64,000 nt of DNA from Kaistia dalseonensis (GCF_030814715.1 NZ_JAUSVO010000007.1:62001-126000), one strand, 5' to 3'; positions 46,072 to 56,088 are shown, counted from the stretch's first letter. Notes: a model not told the origin generated them from the sequence alone. Made by a program: numbers and translations.

Positions 46072-46100
46072 GTGGAAGTGGAACCTCTTCCGCCTATACT
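46072..46100 (+). promoter_or_regulatory. Putative promoter of the cox operon
   Basis: A near-consensus -10 (TATACT, 46095-46100) has a weak -35 (GTGGAA, 46072-46077) 17 bases upstream. It lies 86 bases before the coxB start. The whole 311-base gap 45876-46186 between divergent ialB and coxB has no gene; it also holds an imperfect inverted repeat GGAAG / CTTCC around 46074-46090. Confidence 0.5.
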
Positions 46101-46186
46101 GTTGCGGAAAATGGCGCAACGGAGGCTGAGGCGCCGGTTTCATGGTGACAGGCTCGTGCCGCGAACGATGGAAGGGGAGTGAGGAC

Positions 46187-47101
46187 GTGACGAAGGCTAT
46201 GACGCGTCTCGTATCGGGGCTGGCGCTTGGCGGAGCCATGTTGGCTGGCCTGACCGGCACGGCCAGCGCTGCGCAGCCCACGCCTTGGGCTATGTGGCTG
46301 CAGGAGCCGGCTTCACCGATCATGGAAATGATCAACCGGTTCAACATCGGCATCGTCATTGCGATGGTAGCTGTAGTCCTCGTTGTGCTGGCGCTCTTGA
46401 TCTATGTCATGGTTCGCTTCAATGCGAAGGCGAACCCGGTGCCGTCCAAGACCTCGCACAACACGCTGATCGAGGTGATCTGGACGGTCGCGCCGATCAT
46501 GATCCTGATCGCGATCTCGGTTCCCTCCTTCTCGCTGCTTTTCGCCCAGGAAGATCCGGGCCGCATCCTGAAGGACTACGATCCGGCCAAGGTCCTGACC
46601 GTCAAGGCGACCGGCCTGCAGTGGTACTGGAACTACGAATATCCCGATAATGGCGGCGTCGCCTTCGATTCGACGATGCTGCAGGACAGCGAGCGGACCG
46701 ATCCGGCCAAGCAGCCGCGCCTGCTGGCGGTCGACAACGAGATGATCGTCCCGGTCGGCACGGTGGTGCGCATGCAGGTCATCGGCGCCGACGTGATCCA
46801 CTCCTTCGCGCTGCCGGCCTTCGGCATCAAGATCGACGCGATCCCCGGCCGCTTGAACGAGACCTGGTTCCAGGCCGAGCGCGAGGGCGTGTATTACGGC
46901 CAGTGCTCCGAGCTTTGCGGCATCAGCCACGCCTTCATGCCGATCGCTATCCGCGTCGTGAAGCCCGAGCAGTTCCAGGCCTGGGTCACGGCAGCGAAGA
47001 CCGATCTGCCGGGTGCCTACAAGACGCTCGCGGCCGCCATCGACGAGGACGCGGCCAAGACGGCCGCTGCGGCAACGACCGTGGACGTCGCGAGCCGGTA
47101 A
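46187..47101 (+). CDS. coxB: Cytochrome c oxidase subunit II
   Basis: A 304-residue subunit of the aa3-type oxidase. The signal peptide ends near residue 28; two helices lie at about 52-76 and 98-119. The CuA site is complete: His205, Cys240, Glu242, Cys244, His248 and Met251 ('QCSELCGISHAFMP'). The aromatic electron-entry patch 'GLQWYWNYEY' is present. It takes electrons from cytochrome c. The GTG at 46187 follows GGGGAGTGAGG. First gene of the oxidase operon. Confidence 0.97.
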   Translation: MTKAMTRLVSGLALGGAMLAGLTGTASAAQPTPWAMWLQEPASPIMEMINRFNIGIVIAMVAVVLVVLALLIYVMVRFNAKANPVPSKTSHNTLIEVIWTVAPIMILIAISVPSFSLLFAQEDPGRILKDYDPAKVLTVKATGLQWYWNYEYPDNGGVAFDSTMLQDSERTDPAKQPRLLAVDNEMIVPVGTVVRMQVIGADVIHSFALPAFGIKIDAIPGRLNETWFQAEREGVYYGQCSELCGISHAFMPIAIRVVKPEQFQAWVTAAKTDLPGAYKTLAAAIDEDAAKTAAAATTVDVASR

Positions 47102-47179
47102 TCCCGGCTCGACAAGCGTGAATTGACCGGCTCCGATGCGCGCATCGTGACGCCGTTACGATAGGGAAGGGAGCCGATC

Positions 47180-48799
47180 ATGGCTGCAGAGGCTGCTCAC
47201 GCCGCGCACGACCACCATCCGACTGGTTGGCGTCGATGGGTCTATTCGACCAATCACAAAGACATCGGCACGATGTACCTGATCTTCGCGATCATATCGG
47301 GCATCATCGGCGGTGCGCTTTCAATCGCCATCCGCATGGAATTGCAGCAGCCTGGCCTGCAGATCTTCGGCAATCCCTACGTCTTTAACACGTTCACGAC
47401 CGCGCATGGTCTGATCATGATCTTCTTCATGGTCATGCCGGCGATGATCGGCGGCTTCGGCAACTGGTTCGTCCCGATCATGATCGGTGCGCCGGACATG
47501 GCGTTCCCGCGCATGAACAACATCTCGTTCTGGCTGCTGCCGCCCTCGATCCTGCTGCTCGTCATCTCGCTGTTCATGCCGAGCGCGGCGGGCCAGCACG
47601 GTGTCGGCGGCGGCTGGACGATGTATCCGCCCTTCTCGGGTTCGGGTCCTGAGGGCCAGCCGGGTCCGGCCGTCGATTTCGCGATCCTGGCGCTGCATAT
47701 TTCGGGCGCGTCGTCTATCCTCGGCGCGATCAACTTCATCACCACGATCTTCAACATGCGCGCTCCGGGCATGACGCTGCACAAGATGCCGCTCTTCGCC
47801 TGGTCGGTGCTCGTCACGGCCTTCCTGCTGCTGCTGTCGCTGCCGGTTCTCGCCGGTGCGATCACCATGCTGCTGACCGACCGCAATTTCGGCACCACCT
47901 TCTTCAAGCCCGATGGCGGCGGCGATCCGATCCTGTTCCAGCACCTGTTCTGGTTCTTCGGTCATCCGGAAGTCTACATCCTGATCCTGCCCGGCTTCGG
48001 CATCATCAGCCACATCGTCTCGACCTTCTCGAAGAAGCCGATCTTCGGCTATATCGGCATGGCCTACGCCATGGTCGCGATCGGCGTCGTCGGCTTCATC
48101 GTGTGGGCGCACCACATGTACACGACCGGCCTCTCCTTCGAGACCCAGGCCTATTTCGTGGCGGCGACCATGGTGATCGCGGTCCCGACCGGCGTGAAGA
48201 TCTTCTCGTGGATCGCCACGATGTGGGGCGGCTCGATCGAGTTCAAGACGCCGATGCTCTGGGCCATCGGCTTCATCTTCCTGTTCACGGTCGGCGGCGT
48301 CACGGGCGTCATGCTCGCCAATGCCGGCCTCGACCGCTCCTACCAGGACACCTACTTCGTCGTCGCGCACTTCCATTACGTGCTGTCGCTCGGCGCCGTG
48401 TTCGCCATCTTCGCAGGCTGGTACTACTGGTTCCCGAAGATGTTCGGCTACATGTACAATGACTCGATCGGCAAGCTGCACTTCTGGGTCATGTTCATCG
48501 GCGTGAACCTGGTCTTCTTCCCGCAGCACTTCCTCGGCATGGACGGCATGCCGCGCCGCTATGCGGACTATCCGGATGCGCTCTGGGGCTGGAACTTCGT
48601 CTCGTCGATCGGCTCCTACATCTCCGCTCTCGGCGTGCTGATCTTCCTCTATGGCGTCATCGACGCCTTCCTGAAGAAGGTCCCGGCACCGAATAATCCC
48701 TGGGGTGAGGGCGCCACGACGCTCGAATGGCAGCTCTCGTCGCCGCCGCCCTTCCATCAGTGGGAAGTGCTGCCGCGCATCGGCGACACCAAGCACTGA
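47180..48799 (+). CDS. coxA: Cytochrome c oxidase subunit I
   Basis: The catalytic subunit, 539 residues, twelve membrane helices. Haem a and the haem a3-CuB centre are marked by '[15 protein letters not shown]', '[14 protein letters not shown]' (His-Tyr cross-link region), 'HHMYTTG' and '[10 protein letters not shown]'. The K and D proton paths are marked by '[10 protein letters not shown]' and the N-terminal Asn/Asp region. It reduces oxygen to water and pumps protons. A hairpin follows the stop. Confidence 0.98.
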   Translation: MAAEAAHAAHDHHPTGWRRWVYSTNHKDIGTMYLIFAIISGIIGGALSIAIRMELQQPGLQIFGNPYVFNTFTTAHGLIMIFFMVMPAMIGGFGNWFVPIMIGAPDMAFPRMNNISFWLLPPSILLLVISLFMPSAAGQHGVGGGWTMYPPFSGSGPEGQPGPAVDFAILALHISGASSILGAINFITTIFNMRAPGMTLHKMPLFAWSVLVTAFLLLLSLPVLAGAITMLLTDRNFGTTFFKPDGGGDPILFQHLFWFFGHPEVYILILPGFGIISHIVSTFSKKPIFGYIGMAYAMVAIGVVGFIVWAHHMYTTGLSFETQAYFVAATMVIAVPTGVKIFSWIATMWGGSIEFKTPMLWAIGFIFLFTVGGVTGVMLANAGLDRSYQDTYFVVAHFHYVLSLGAVFAIFAGWYYWFPKMFGYMYNDSIGKLHFWVMFIGVNLVFFPQHFLGMDGMPRRYADYPDALWGWNFVSSIGSYISALGVLIFLYGVIDAFLKKVPAPNNPWGEGATTLEWQLSSPPPFHQWEVLPRIGDTKH

Positions 48800-48815
48800 G
48801 CAATCAACGAGAACG

Positions 48816-48835
48816 GGGCCGGGACGACCCGGCCC
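48816..48835 (+). terminator. Hairpin between coxA and ctaB
   Basis: Perfect 8-base stem GGGCCGGG / CCCGGCCC with an ACGA loop, followed by TCTTC. It is inside the operon, so it probably attenuates rather than ends transcription, giving more coxBA than downstream mRNA. Confidence 0.6.
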
Positions 48836-48856
48836 TCTTCACAACTGGTAGGCTGA

Positions 48857-49789
48857 ATGTCTGATATTCATCTCGACCGTGTCGATGCGGAGGCTGGCAA
48901 TCTGGCCAGCCCGTCCGACTATATCGCGCTGCTGAAGCCGCGCGTGATGTCGCTCGTCGTGTTCACGGCTCTCGTCGGGATGATGATGGCGCCGGGCGGC
49001 ATTCATCCGGTGCTCGGCTTCACGGCGCTGCTCTGCATTGCGGTCGGCGCAGGGGCGTCGGGCGCGCTCAACATGTGGTACGACGCCGATATCGACGCGA
49101 TCATGAAGCGCACCAGCGGCCGCCCGATCCCGTCGGGACGTGTCACGAAGGGTGAGGCGCTCGCGTTCGGGCTGACGCTCGCGGCTTTTTCGGTCACGCT
49201 CCTCGCGCTTTTCGTCAATCTCGTTGCCGGCCTGCTGCTCGCCTTCACGATCTTCTTCTATGTCGTGATCTATTCGATGTGGCTGAAGCGCTGGACGCCG
49301 CAGAACATCGTCATTGGCGGCGCGGCTGGCGCGTTCCCGCCGGTCGTCGGCTGGGCGTCGGTGACTGGTTCGGTCTCTTTCGAGAGCATCGTCCTTTTCC
49401 TGATGATCTTCATGTGGACGCCGCCGCATTTCTGGGCGCTGGCGATGTTCAAGTCGGACGATTATCGCCGCGCCGGCATCCCGATGCTGCCGGTTGTCTC
49501 GGGCCTCGCCGAAACGCGCCGCCAGATCCTGCTTTATTCGCTGATCCTGGCGCCGATCGGCGTGCTGCCGACGATCCTCGGCTTTGCATCCTTCGCCTAT
49601 GGCGTGGCCGCGTCGGTCCTGGGTCTCGCCTTCGTTATCCTGGCGATCCGCGTCTACCGGATGAAGGATAGCGACCAGGCCATGCTTCCGGCCAAGCGCC
49701 TGTTCGCATTCTCGATCCTTTATCTGTTCCTGCTGTTTGCCATGCTTCTCGTCGAGCGCTGCATCAGCCTCATCGGCTGGGCCGTGTAG
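48857..49789 (+). CDS. ctaB: Haem o synthase (protohaem IX farnesyltransferase)
   Basis: A 310-residue membrane prenyltransferase with nine predicted helices. The active-site motif '[15 protein letters not shown]' and 'RPIPSGRV' bind the farnesyl diphosphate and magnesium. It adds a farnesyl group to haem b to make haem o, the precursor of the haem a used by the oxidase coded just upstream. ATG start after a GGTAGG site. Confidence 0.96.
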   Translation: MSDIHLDRVDAEAGNLASPSDYIALLKPRVMSLVVFTALVGMMMAPGGIHPVLGFTALLCIAVGAGASGALNMWYDADIDAIMKRTSGRPIPSGRVTKGEALAFGLTLAAFSVTLLALFVNLVAGLLLAFTIFFYVVIYSMWLKRWTPQNIVIGGAAGAFPPVVGWASVTGSVSFESIVLFLMIFMWTPPHFWALAMFKSDDYRRAGIPMLPVVSGLAETRRQILLYSLILAPIGVLPTILGFASFAYGVAASVLGLAFVILAIRVYRMKDSDQAMLPAKRLFAFSILYLFLLFAMLLVERCISLIGWAV

Positions 49790-49799
49790 GGAGATGAGC

Positions 49800-49958
49800 A
49801 TGGCTGAAGACGGCATCCGACTGACGGAAGTCCAGAAGCGTCGCCGGCGTGCGCGTTCGATCGCCATCGGGCTGGCTCTGGGCGCACTCGTCGTCCTGTT
49901 CTACGTCGTGACCATCGTCAAGATGGGCCCCGGCGTCATCGCCAACCGACCCTTGTGA
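49800..49958 (+). CDS. CoxF-like small membrane protein
   Basis: A 52-residue protein with a basic N-terminal stretch (QKRRRRARS) and one hydrophobic helix at about 23-43. It lies between ctaB and ctaG, where Hyphomicrobiales commonly have a small CoxF-like gene. It may be an assembly factor or an accessory subunit; its role is not established. The ATG at 49800 has AGGGAG at a good distance; the ATG at 49794 is the alternative. It stops 8 bases before ctaG. Confidence 0.75.
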   Translation: MAEDGIRLTEVQKRRRRARSIAIGLALGALVVLFYVVTIVKMGPGVIANRPL

Positions 49959-49965
49959 GGACCGG

Positions 49966-50550
49966 ATGAGCGCGAAGCGCACGCTTGGTGTCACCGCAGC
50001 AGCCTGTGCCGTCTTCGGCGCGGCGATGCTCGGCGCCGCCTTCGCGGCGGTGCCCCTCTACCAGATGTTCTGCCAGGTCACCGGCTATGGCGGTACCACG
50101 CGCAGGGCCGAGGCGCCGCCCGCCCAGGCGATCGACCGCACCGTCGTCGTGCGCTTCGACGCAAATGTTGCCAATGGCATCGGCTGGGCGTTCCGGCCCG
50201 AGGAGCGTCAGGTGACGATCCGTCTGGGCGAGATCCGGAAGGTCAACTTCGTCGCTGAAAACCGTACCAACCGCGTGGCGACGGGACAGGCGACGTTCAA
50301 TGTGACGCCGGGATCGGCGGGTCAGTTCTTCAACAAGATCGCCTGCTTCTGCTTCACGGAGCAGACGCTCAAGCCGGGTGAACGCGTTGAGATGCCGGTG
50401 ACGTTCTTCGTCGATCCGGCCATGGCCAATGATCCAGACAATCGTTTCACGGACACCATAACGCTGTCCTACACGTTCTTTCCGAGTGCCACGGCCAGTT
50501 CGGCGCCCGTCGCCGCCAACACGTCGCCCAACTCGCAAAAACCGCTTTAA
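49966..50550 (+). CDS. ctaG: Cytochrome c oxidase assembly protein CtaG/Cox11
   Basis: A 194-residue protein with one N-terminal helix (about 6-28) and 'PLYQMFCQVTGYGG', then a periplasmic domain with the copper motif CFCF ('KIACFCFTEQTLKPGE'). Cox11 inserts copper B into subunit I. It is co-encoded with all its partners in this operon. Confidence 0.96.
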   Translation: MSAKRTLGVTAAACAVFGAAMLGAAFAAVPLYQMFCQVTGYGGTTRRAEAPPAQAIDRTVVVRFDANVANGIGWAFRPEERQVTIRLGEIRKVNFVAENRTNRVATGQATFNVTPGSAGQFFNKIACFCFTEQTLKPGERVEMPVTFFVDPAMANDPDNRFTDTITLSYTFFPSATASSAPVAANTSPNSQKPL

Positions 50551-50571
50551 GAAGGACCGGGGAGCATCTCG

Positions 50572-51414
50572 ATGGCTGAAGCCCACGCCGCCAAGCACCA
50601 CGACTACCACCTCGTCAATCCGAGTCCGTGGCCGTTCATCGCCTCGTTCGGTGCCTTCGCCATGGCGATCGGCGGCATTTCCTATATGCACGGCGCTTCC
50701 TTGCTCTGGCTTGCGCCCGGCCTTCTGATCGTCCTCTACACCATGGCAGCGTGGTGGACCGACGTGATCAAGGAGGGCCAGGAGGGCTATCACACCCGCG
50801 TGGTGCAGTTGCACCTGCGCTACGGCATGATCCTCTTCATCGCCTCCGAGGTGATGTTCTTCGTCGCCTGGTTCTGGGCCTTCTTCGACGCGAGCCTCTT
50901 CGCGGGCGAAGCGCAGAATGTGGCGCGTTACGACTTCACCGGCGGTCACTGGCCGCCGAAGGGCATCGAAGTCTTCGATCCCTGGCACCTGCCGCTTCTC
51001 AACACGCTGATCCTGCTCACATCGGGCACCACGGTCACCTGGGCGCACCATGCGCTGCTGCACAATGACCGGGAAGGCCTGAAATGGGGCCTGATCTGCA
51101 CCGTCGTGCTGGGCGTGATCTTCTCCTGCGTCCAGGCGGTCGAGTACACCCATGCGGCGTTCTCGTTCGGCGGCAACATTTACGGCGCCACTTTCTTCAT
51201 GGCGACCGGCTTTCACGGCTTCCACGTCATCATCGGCACGATCTTCCTGATCGTCTGCCTGCTGCGCGCTCTGGCTGGCCAGTTCACCCCGAAGGAGCAT
51301 TTCGGCTTCGAGGCGGCGGCCTGGTACTGGCATTTCGTCGACGTGGTCTGGATCTTCCTGTTCTTCGCCATCTATGTTTGGGGTGGATGGGGCGCGCCGA
51401 TCCACGCCGCCTGA
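50572..51414 (+). CDS. coxC: Cytochrome c oxidase subunit III
   Basis: A 280-residue membrane subunit with seven helices. It has 'HDYHLVNPSPWPF', 'FIASEVMFFVAWFWAFFDASL' (in parts), 'TGFHGFHVIIGTIFL' and a final 'YWHFVDVVWIFLFFAIYVWG'. It stabilises subunit I and the proton uptake site. GGGGAGC site before the ATG. Confidence 0.97.
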   Translation: MAEAHAAKHHDYHLVNPSPWPFIASFGAFAMAIGGISYMHGASLLWLAPGLLIVLYTMAAWWTDVIKEGQEGYHTRVVQLHLRYGMILFIASEVMFFVAWFWAFFDASLFAGEAQNVARYDFTGGHWPPKGIEVFDPWHLPLLNTLILLTSGTTVTWAHHALLHNDREGLKWGLICTVVLGVIFSCVQAVEYTHAAFSFGGNIYGATFFMATGFHGFHVIIGTIFLIVCLLRALAGQFTPKEHFGFEAAAWYWHFVDVVWIFLFFAIYVWGGWGAPIHAA

Positions 51415-51427
51415 GGCGGTCAACTGA

Positions 51428-51451
51428 CCGGCCCCGCTGATGCGGGGTCGG
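51428..51451 (+). terminator. Hairpin after coxC
   Basis: CCGGCCCCGC and GCGGGGTCGG pair over ten bases with one G-U pair and a TGAT loop, 14 bases past the coxC stop. DUF983 and SURF1 genes follow, so it may only reduce read-through. Confidence 0.6.
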
Positions 51452-51512
51452 CTCGCATGTGAACTGATCTGTGCTCCGGTACGCCCGTCACAGCTTTCCG
51501 GAAGGCTGAGTG

Positions 51513-51950
51513 ATGACGACCGACCCGAGCGAGACCGCGGCCTCTGGTGAAACGACACCAGCGCCAGCCTATCGTGACAAGGCGCATTATCCGCCGCTGT
51601 CTCCGCTCACGACCGGTATGCGCGGGCTTTGTCCGCGCTGCGGCCAGGGTCGGCTTTTCAAGGGCTTTCTCGATCTGCAGCCGCGCTGCCAGAATTGCGG
51701 GCTCGATTTCGCTTTCATCGATTCGGGGGACGGCCCGGCCGTCTTCATCATCCTGATCGTGGGCTTCATCGTCGCCTTTCTGGCGCTCTATGTGGAGTTC
51801 ACCTTCCAGCCGCCATTCTGGGTCCACATCATCCTCTGGCTGCCGCTCATTCTGGGATTGTCACTGGGCATGTTGCGGCCGCTCAAGGGGCTGATGGTCG
51901 GAATCCAGTATCGCACCAAGGCTGAGCAGGGACGCCTGGAGGGGAACTGA
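51513..51950 (+). CDS. DUF983 family membrane protein
   Basis: A 145-residue protein. A zinc-ribbon-like segment at about 35-65 has two CxxC pairs ('CPRCGQG' and 'CQNCGLDF'), followed by two membrane helices (about 74-96 and 102-122). The family is regularly found between coxC and surf1 and is presumed to be involved in oxidase biogenesis, but its function has not been established. GGAAGG ribosome site. Confidence 0.9.
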   Translation: MTTDPSETAASGETTPAPAYRDKAHYPPLSPLTTGMRGLCPRCGQGRLFKGFLDLQPRCQNCGLDFAFIDSGDGPAVFIILIVGFIVAFLALYVEFTFQPPFWVHIILWLPLILGLSLGMLRPLKGLMVGIQYRTKAEQGRLEGN

Positions 51951-51954
51951 GGCC

Positions 51955-52716
51955 ATGCCGGCACCCAGCGTGTGCTCTCCGGCATCGCGCCTGATCGCCC
52001 CGACGATTGCGGCGATCATCGTTTTCGCGCTTCTCTGTTCGCTTGGTGCATGGCAATGGCGTCGCCTGCACTGGAAGGAAGCGCTGATCGCGCAGGTGAA
52101 CGGCCGCATCCACGATGCTCCGGTCGCAGCACCCGGTCCGTCAGACTGGCCGAAGCTCGATCTTGCGGCGTTCGACTACACGCCCGTTTCCGTCTCCGGA
52201 AGCTTCCTGAACGACAGGGAAGCCTATCTCTACGGTTCGCTGTCGGAGCCGCGCGGGCCCGTCGGCGGAGTCGGGTGGTGGGTATTCACCCCGTTTAGGA
52301 CCGATGCTGGCTGGATCGTCTATGTCAATCGCGGCTTCGTGCCGGATGCGAACCGCCTGCCGGCCAAGCGTCTGGCAGGCCAGATCGAAGGGCATGTTAC
52401 GGTGACGGGGCTGCTCCGGCGCCCCGAGAGGCCGTCGCACTGGTTCGGCGATGGCATCAGCAGGGACGATCAATGGTTTGCGCGCGAGCCGTCCTTGTTC
52501 GCCCGCGCGTCCGGCCTCCCGGCGGCCGAAGTCGCGCCCTATTCGATTGACGCGGACGCGACACCCAATATTGGCGGCCTGCCGCAGGGTGGCGAGACGA
52601 CCATCATCTTCCCGAACAATCACCTGCAATATGTGGTGACCTGGTTCGGCCTCGCCTTCGCCTTGGTCGCCGTGTTCATCGCCTATGCGCGCGGTGTTCT
52701 GCGCGGTCGGCGCTAG
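51955..52716 (+). CDS. SURF1 family protein
   Basis: A 253-residue protein with the two-helix SURF1 layout: one helix near 15-33 and one at about 222-245, around a periplasmic domain. 'LCSLGAWQWRRLHWKEAL' at the start, 'GWWVFTPFRTDAGWIVYVNRGFVP' (in parts) and the C-terminal 'NNHLQYVVTWFGLAF' are family features. It helps insert haem a into subunit I. Four bases after the DUF983 stop. Confidence 0.94.
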   Translation: MPAPSVCSPASRLIAPTIAAIIVFALLCSLGAWQWRRLHWKEALIAQVNGRIHDAPVAAPGPSDWPKLDLAAFDYTPVSVSGSFLNDREAYLYGSLSEPRGPVGGVGWWVFTPFRTDAGWIVYVNRGFVPDANRLPAKRLAGQIEGHVTVTGLLRRPERPSHWFGDGISRDDQWFAREPSLFARASGLPAAEVAPYSIDADATPNIGGLPQGGETTIIFPNNHLQYVVTWFGLAFALVAVFIAYARGVLRGRR

Positions 52717-52802
52717 ATCGGTCTGCGCGCCGGCTTCGTCATAGCGCTGTAACGGCTCCATTGTCTGATCCGGCCACCTTGGACCGATCGGAGGCTCCCA
52801 TC

Positions 52803-53930
52803 ATGATCAAACTGACCCATCTGGCCTGCGTCGCCGCCCTGGCGCTTGCGCCGGGCCTTGCCCTGGCCGCCGATTCGACGGATGTCGGCGCGCTCCGCTT
52901 CATCGGAGCGGTGACGGTGCCGAATGATGCCACCGTCGACGGCACGCTCGTCGGCGGCCTCTCGGGCATCGACTACGATGCCAAGACTGGTCTCTGGTCG
53001 ATCATCAGCGACGACAAGTCCGATAAGGCGCCCGCGCGCTTCTATGTCGGTGCACTGACCTATGGCTCCAACGCTTTCACTGCCATCGACCTCAAGAAGG
53101 CCGTAACCTTCCGCCAGGGCGACGGAACGGCCTATCCGAATGCCAAGGCGGGCGGGGTCGTTCCAGACCCGGAGGCGCTTCGGGTCGATCCGGAAACCGG
53201 CAATATCTGGTGGACCAGCGAGGGCGATCGCAAGCTCGGCCTTTCGCCCTTCCTGAACATCGTGACGCCGGAGGGGCGGGCCGTTGCGAGCGTACCGATG
53301 CCCGATCTGTTCCAGGTCCATAAGGACCAGGAACTCGGCGCCCGCCACAACCTCACATTCGAAGGCTTGAGCTTCGCGCCGGATGCCAAGTCGGTCTGGG
53401 TCGGCATGGAGTCGGCCCTCTACCAGGATGGCCCGATCGCGACGGTCGAGGCCGGTACGATGGCGCGCATCATTCATATCGGGCGGGCCGGCGAGATGCT
53501 TGCCGAATATGCCTATCCGGTCGATCCGATCCAGGCCAAGCCCGCGGGCAAGAACGGCGACAATGGCGTCAGCGAAATCCTGGCGCTGGACGACCACCGG
53601 CTGCTCGTGCTCGAGCGTTCGGGGGTCGAAGGCGCTGATGGCGTCTGGAAGATGTATATCCGCCTCTATGAAGCCGATACGACCGGCGCCACCGATGTAT
53701 CGGGTATCAACGCGCTCGCGGGCGCCGCGTACCAGCCGATGAAGAAGCGCCTCGTGCTCGATTTCTCCAAGCTGCCGGAACTCGGCCACGTCGACAATCT
53801 GGAGGGGATGAGCTTCGGCCCGACGCTCCCCGACGGCAATCGCAGTCTCGTCTTCGTCTCGGACAACAATTTCAATGACAGCCAGATCACGCAGTTTCTG
53901 GCCTTCGAAGCCGAGCCCGGCAAGGAGTAG
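52803..53930 (+). CDS. Secreted phytase-like / esterase-like beta-propeller protein
   Basis: A 375-residue periplasmic protein with a signal peptide (1-22, ending 'ALA'). The body fits the 'esterase-like activity of phytase' (DUF4246-independent, Phytase-like) family: 'GGLSGIDYDAKTGLWSIISDDKS' (in parts), 'DPEALRVDPETGNIWWTSEG', 'FEGLSFAPDAKSVWVGMES' and 'NLEGMSFGPTLPDGNRSLVFVSDNNF' (in parts). Repeated Asp/Glu near strand ends suggest calcium sites. The substrate is not known. The ATG at 52803 has a GGAGG site. Confidence 0.85.
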   Translation: MIKLTHLACVAALALAPGLALAADSTDVGALRFIGAVTVPNDATVDGTLVGGLSGIDYDAKTGLWSIISDDKSDKAPARFYVGALTYGSNAFTAIDLKKAVTFRQGDGTAYPNAKAGGVVPDPEALRVDPETGNIWWTSEGDRKLGLSPFLNIVTPEGRAVASVPMPDLFQVHKDQELGARHNLTFEGLSFAPDAKSVWVGMESALYQDGPIATVEAGTMARIIHIGRAGEMLAEYAYPVDPIQAKPAGKNGDNGVSEILALDDHRLLVLERSGVEGADGVWKMYIRLYEADTTGATDVSGINALAGAAYQPMKKRLVLDFSKLPELGHVDNLEGMSFGPTLPDGNRSLVFVSDNNFNDSQITQFLAFEAEPGKE

Positions 53931-53951
53931 CGATGCGAGGAGCCGGCCGCC

Positions 53952-54563
53952 TCAAGCGTGGCCGGCTTCTCCCGACAGCATGGCCGGATCGACGCCGAGC
54001 AGCGCCAGCGCACGGACATATTTGGTTTCGAGATCGGAATCGAAGATCAGATCCGACCGCGCATCGCAATGGAGCCAGCCATTGGCCTGGATCTCGTTTT
54101 CGAGCTGGCCCGGCGCCCAGCCGGCATAGCCCAGCGCCAGCATGGCGCTTTCAGGACCCGAACCCAGCGCAATCGCCTTCAGGATCTCGATTGTCGCGGT
54201 CAGCGAGATGTTCTCGTCGATTGGCAGCGTCGAGTTCTCGACAAAATAATCGGCCGTGTGGAGCACGAAGCCACGCCCGGTTTCGACGGGACCGCCACGT
54301 TGAACGATCATGCGACTGGCGGCATCCGGCAGGCGTATCTCGATCCCCTCCGGGATGATGTCGAGCTGAACCAGGAGATCGGCGAAGTCGATCTGCGGGA
54401 CACGCTGGTTGATCACGATGCCCATCGCGCCTTCGTCGGAATGCGCGCAGACATAGACCACGGAGCGGGCAAAGCGATCGTCTTCCATGCTCGGCATGGC
54501 AATCAGGAACTGCCCGTCGAGATAGCTGCTGTCGGCAGTCTTGCCATGTCTGCGTTCGCTCAT
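53952..54563 (-). CDS. YqgE/AlgH family protein
   Basis: A 203-residue protein with '[26 protein letters not shown]' (in parts), '[12 protein letters not shown]', '[17 protein letters not shown]' and '[14 protein letters not shown]'. All are typical of UPF0301 (YqgE/AlgH). The family is widespread; its function is not settled. The ATG at 54563 is the standard start. Divergent from the DsbD-domain gene. Confidence 0.95.
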   Translation of the reverse strand: MSERRHGKTADSSYLDGQFLIAMPSMEDDRFARSVVYVCAHSDEGAMGIVINQRVPQIDFADLLVQLDIIPEGIEIRLPDAASRMIVQRGGPVETGRGFVLHTADYFVENSTLPIDENISLTATIEILKAIALGSGPESAMLALGYAGWAPGQLENEIQANGWLHCDARSDLIFDSDLETKYVRALALLGVDPAMLSGEAGHA

Positions 54564-54679
54564 GGTTAAAAGCGTAGCACGGCGCCACGAAAAGGAAAGG
54601 CCGTGCAGACACGAACAAATGATCATCTCCGGGCCGGCAACTCTGGTGATTGCGCGTCGACGCGGCTAGCGTGCCGCCC

Positions 54680-55525
54680 ATGCTGCATCATTCATCCTGC
54701 CTTCCGCTTTCCTTCGCACTGCTTCTGTTAGGTGCGCCGCTGGCCTCCGCCGCGATCGGCGACTGGGTTGACGGCGATCATGCCCGCATGCGCCTGATCG
54801 CTTCGGCTCCCGCGCCTGATGGCACGGTCGATGCCGCGATCGAGATCGTGCTCGATCCGGGCTGGAAGACCTATTGGCGCTCGCCCGGCGATGCCGGCAT
54901 CCCGCCGCGCCTTGATTTTGCCGGCTCGGTCAACGCGCCCGATCCGGCCGTCGATTTCCCGGCTCCCGAGCGCGACGATGACGGCTTTGCCGCAACCAAT
55001 GTCTATCACAACCGCGTCGTGCTGCCCGTTCGCTTTCGAGGCGCCAATCCCGCCGAGGCACTGAACCTCGTGCTCAAGGCCGATCTCGGCGTCTGTGAAG
55101 AGGTGTGCGTGCCGGTTTCGATGGTCGCGAACATCGACGTTCCATCAGGCGAGAAAGACGCGGAAGCGGCGGACCTGATCGCCGCGGCGCGCGCCGCTGT
55201 GCCGGGGCCCGGGCGCCCGGGTTCGTTCGAGATCGACGCGTTGAAGCGGGTCGGCGGCACCGATGCGTTGCCCGAATTCGAGGTGGTCGCCACAACCGGC
55301 AGCGGCGCCGAAGGGGTACTGTTCGTCGAGACGCCGCCGGATTGGTATCCCGCGCCGCCCAAGGCGACAGGCAGCCAGGATGGCAGGACGACTTACCGCT
55401 TTACGGTCGATCGCAAGAGCGCGACCACTCCGATTGACGACGCTCAGATCGCACTCACCTTGACGGAAGGTGGCGCCGCTACAACGCGCGCCTTCAAGCT
55501 CGACGGCGCAGTAGCTTCGCCCTAG
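54680..55525 (+). CDS. Periplasmic DsbD N-terminal-domain-like protein
   Basis: A 281-residue exported protein (signal about 1-24, 'PLASAA'). It matches the DsbD alpha-type domain: 'DPGWKTYWRSPGDAGIPP', 'YHNRVVLPVRF' and 'KADLGVCEEVCVPV' with the redox CxxxC pair. It lacks the membrane and thioredoxin parts of full DsbD, so it may receive reducing equivalents from another protein (CcdA-type) and pass them on in the periplasm. It is followed by a peroxiredoxin gene. Confidence 0.85.
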   Translation: MLHHSSCLPLSFALLLLGAPLASAAIGDWVDGDHARMRLIASAPAPDGTVDAAIEIVLDPGWKTYWRSPGDAGIPPRLDFAGSVNAPDPAVDFPAPERDDDGFAATNVYHNRVVLPVRFRGANPAEALNLVLKADLGVCEEVCVPVSMVANIDVPSGEKDAEAADLIAAARAAVPGPGRPGSFEIDALKRVGGTDALPEFEVVATTGSGAEGVLFVETPPDWYPAPPKATGSQDGRTTYRFTVDRKSATTPIDDAQIALTLTEGGAATTRAFKLDGAVASP

Positions 55526-55580
55526 TCTTCCTTCTCACCAGACCCTTCCCAACACGCTCAGCACAGATTGACGGAGTGAC

Positions 55581-56069
55581 ATGATGACGATTTCGGTCGG
55601 CGATCGCCTGCCCGAGGCCAAGTTCCGCGTGATGACGGCGGACGGGGCCGTGGAAAAGACAACGGCGGATGTCTTTGCTGGCAAGAAGGTGGTGCTCTTC
55701 GCCGTGCCGGGAGCTTTCACGCCGACCTGCCACAAGAACCATTTGCCGGGCTATATCGAGCAGGCTGCCGCGATCAAGGCCAAGGGCGTCGACACGATCG
55801 CCGTGGTTTCGGTGAACGATCATCATGTGATGGGCGCTTGGGCCAAGGCCTCGGGCGGCGAGGACAAGATCCTCTTCCTGGCGGACGGATCGGGCCTTTT
55901 CACCAAGGCGATCGGACTCGATATCGACCTGACGGCGGGTGGGCTCGGCCTCCGCTCGAAGCGCTATTCGATGATCGTCGATGACGGCGTCGTCTCGGCC
56001 CTCAATATCGAGGACGCGCCGGGCGGCGTCACGGTTTCCGGCGCGGCCGCCGCGCTCGAAATGCTCTGA
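55581..56069 (+). CDS. Peroxiredoxin (Prx5/thioredoxin-type)
   Basis: A 162-residue thiol peroxidase of the Prx5 type. The peroxidatic Cys is in 'VPGAFTPTCHKNHLPG', with 'VVSVNDHHVMGAWAKA' and 'GLGLRSKRYSMIVDDG' further along. It reduces hydrogen peroxide and organic peroxides, using glutathione or thioredoxin. It follows the DsbD-domain gene on the same strand. Confidence 0.93.
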   Translation: MMTISVGDRLPEAKFRVMTADGAVEKTTADVFAGKKVVLFAVPGAFTPTCHKNHLPGYIEQAAAIKAKGVDTIAVVSVNDHHVMGAWAKASGGEDKILFLADGSGLFTKAIGLDIDLTAGGLGLRSKRYSMIVDDGVVSALNIEDAPGGVTVSGAAAALEML

Positions 56070-56088
56070 TAGACGAGCGGATATGGCA

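Noticed and set aside
45876-46186. Small gene in the 311-base gap before coxB
   Set aside because: The short open frames there have no ribosome site or family resemblance; the gap is better explained as the ialB/coxB divergent promoter region.
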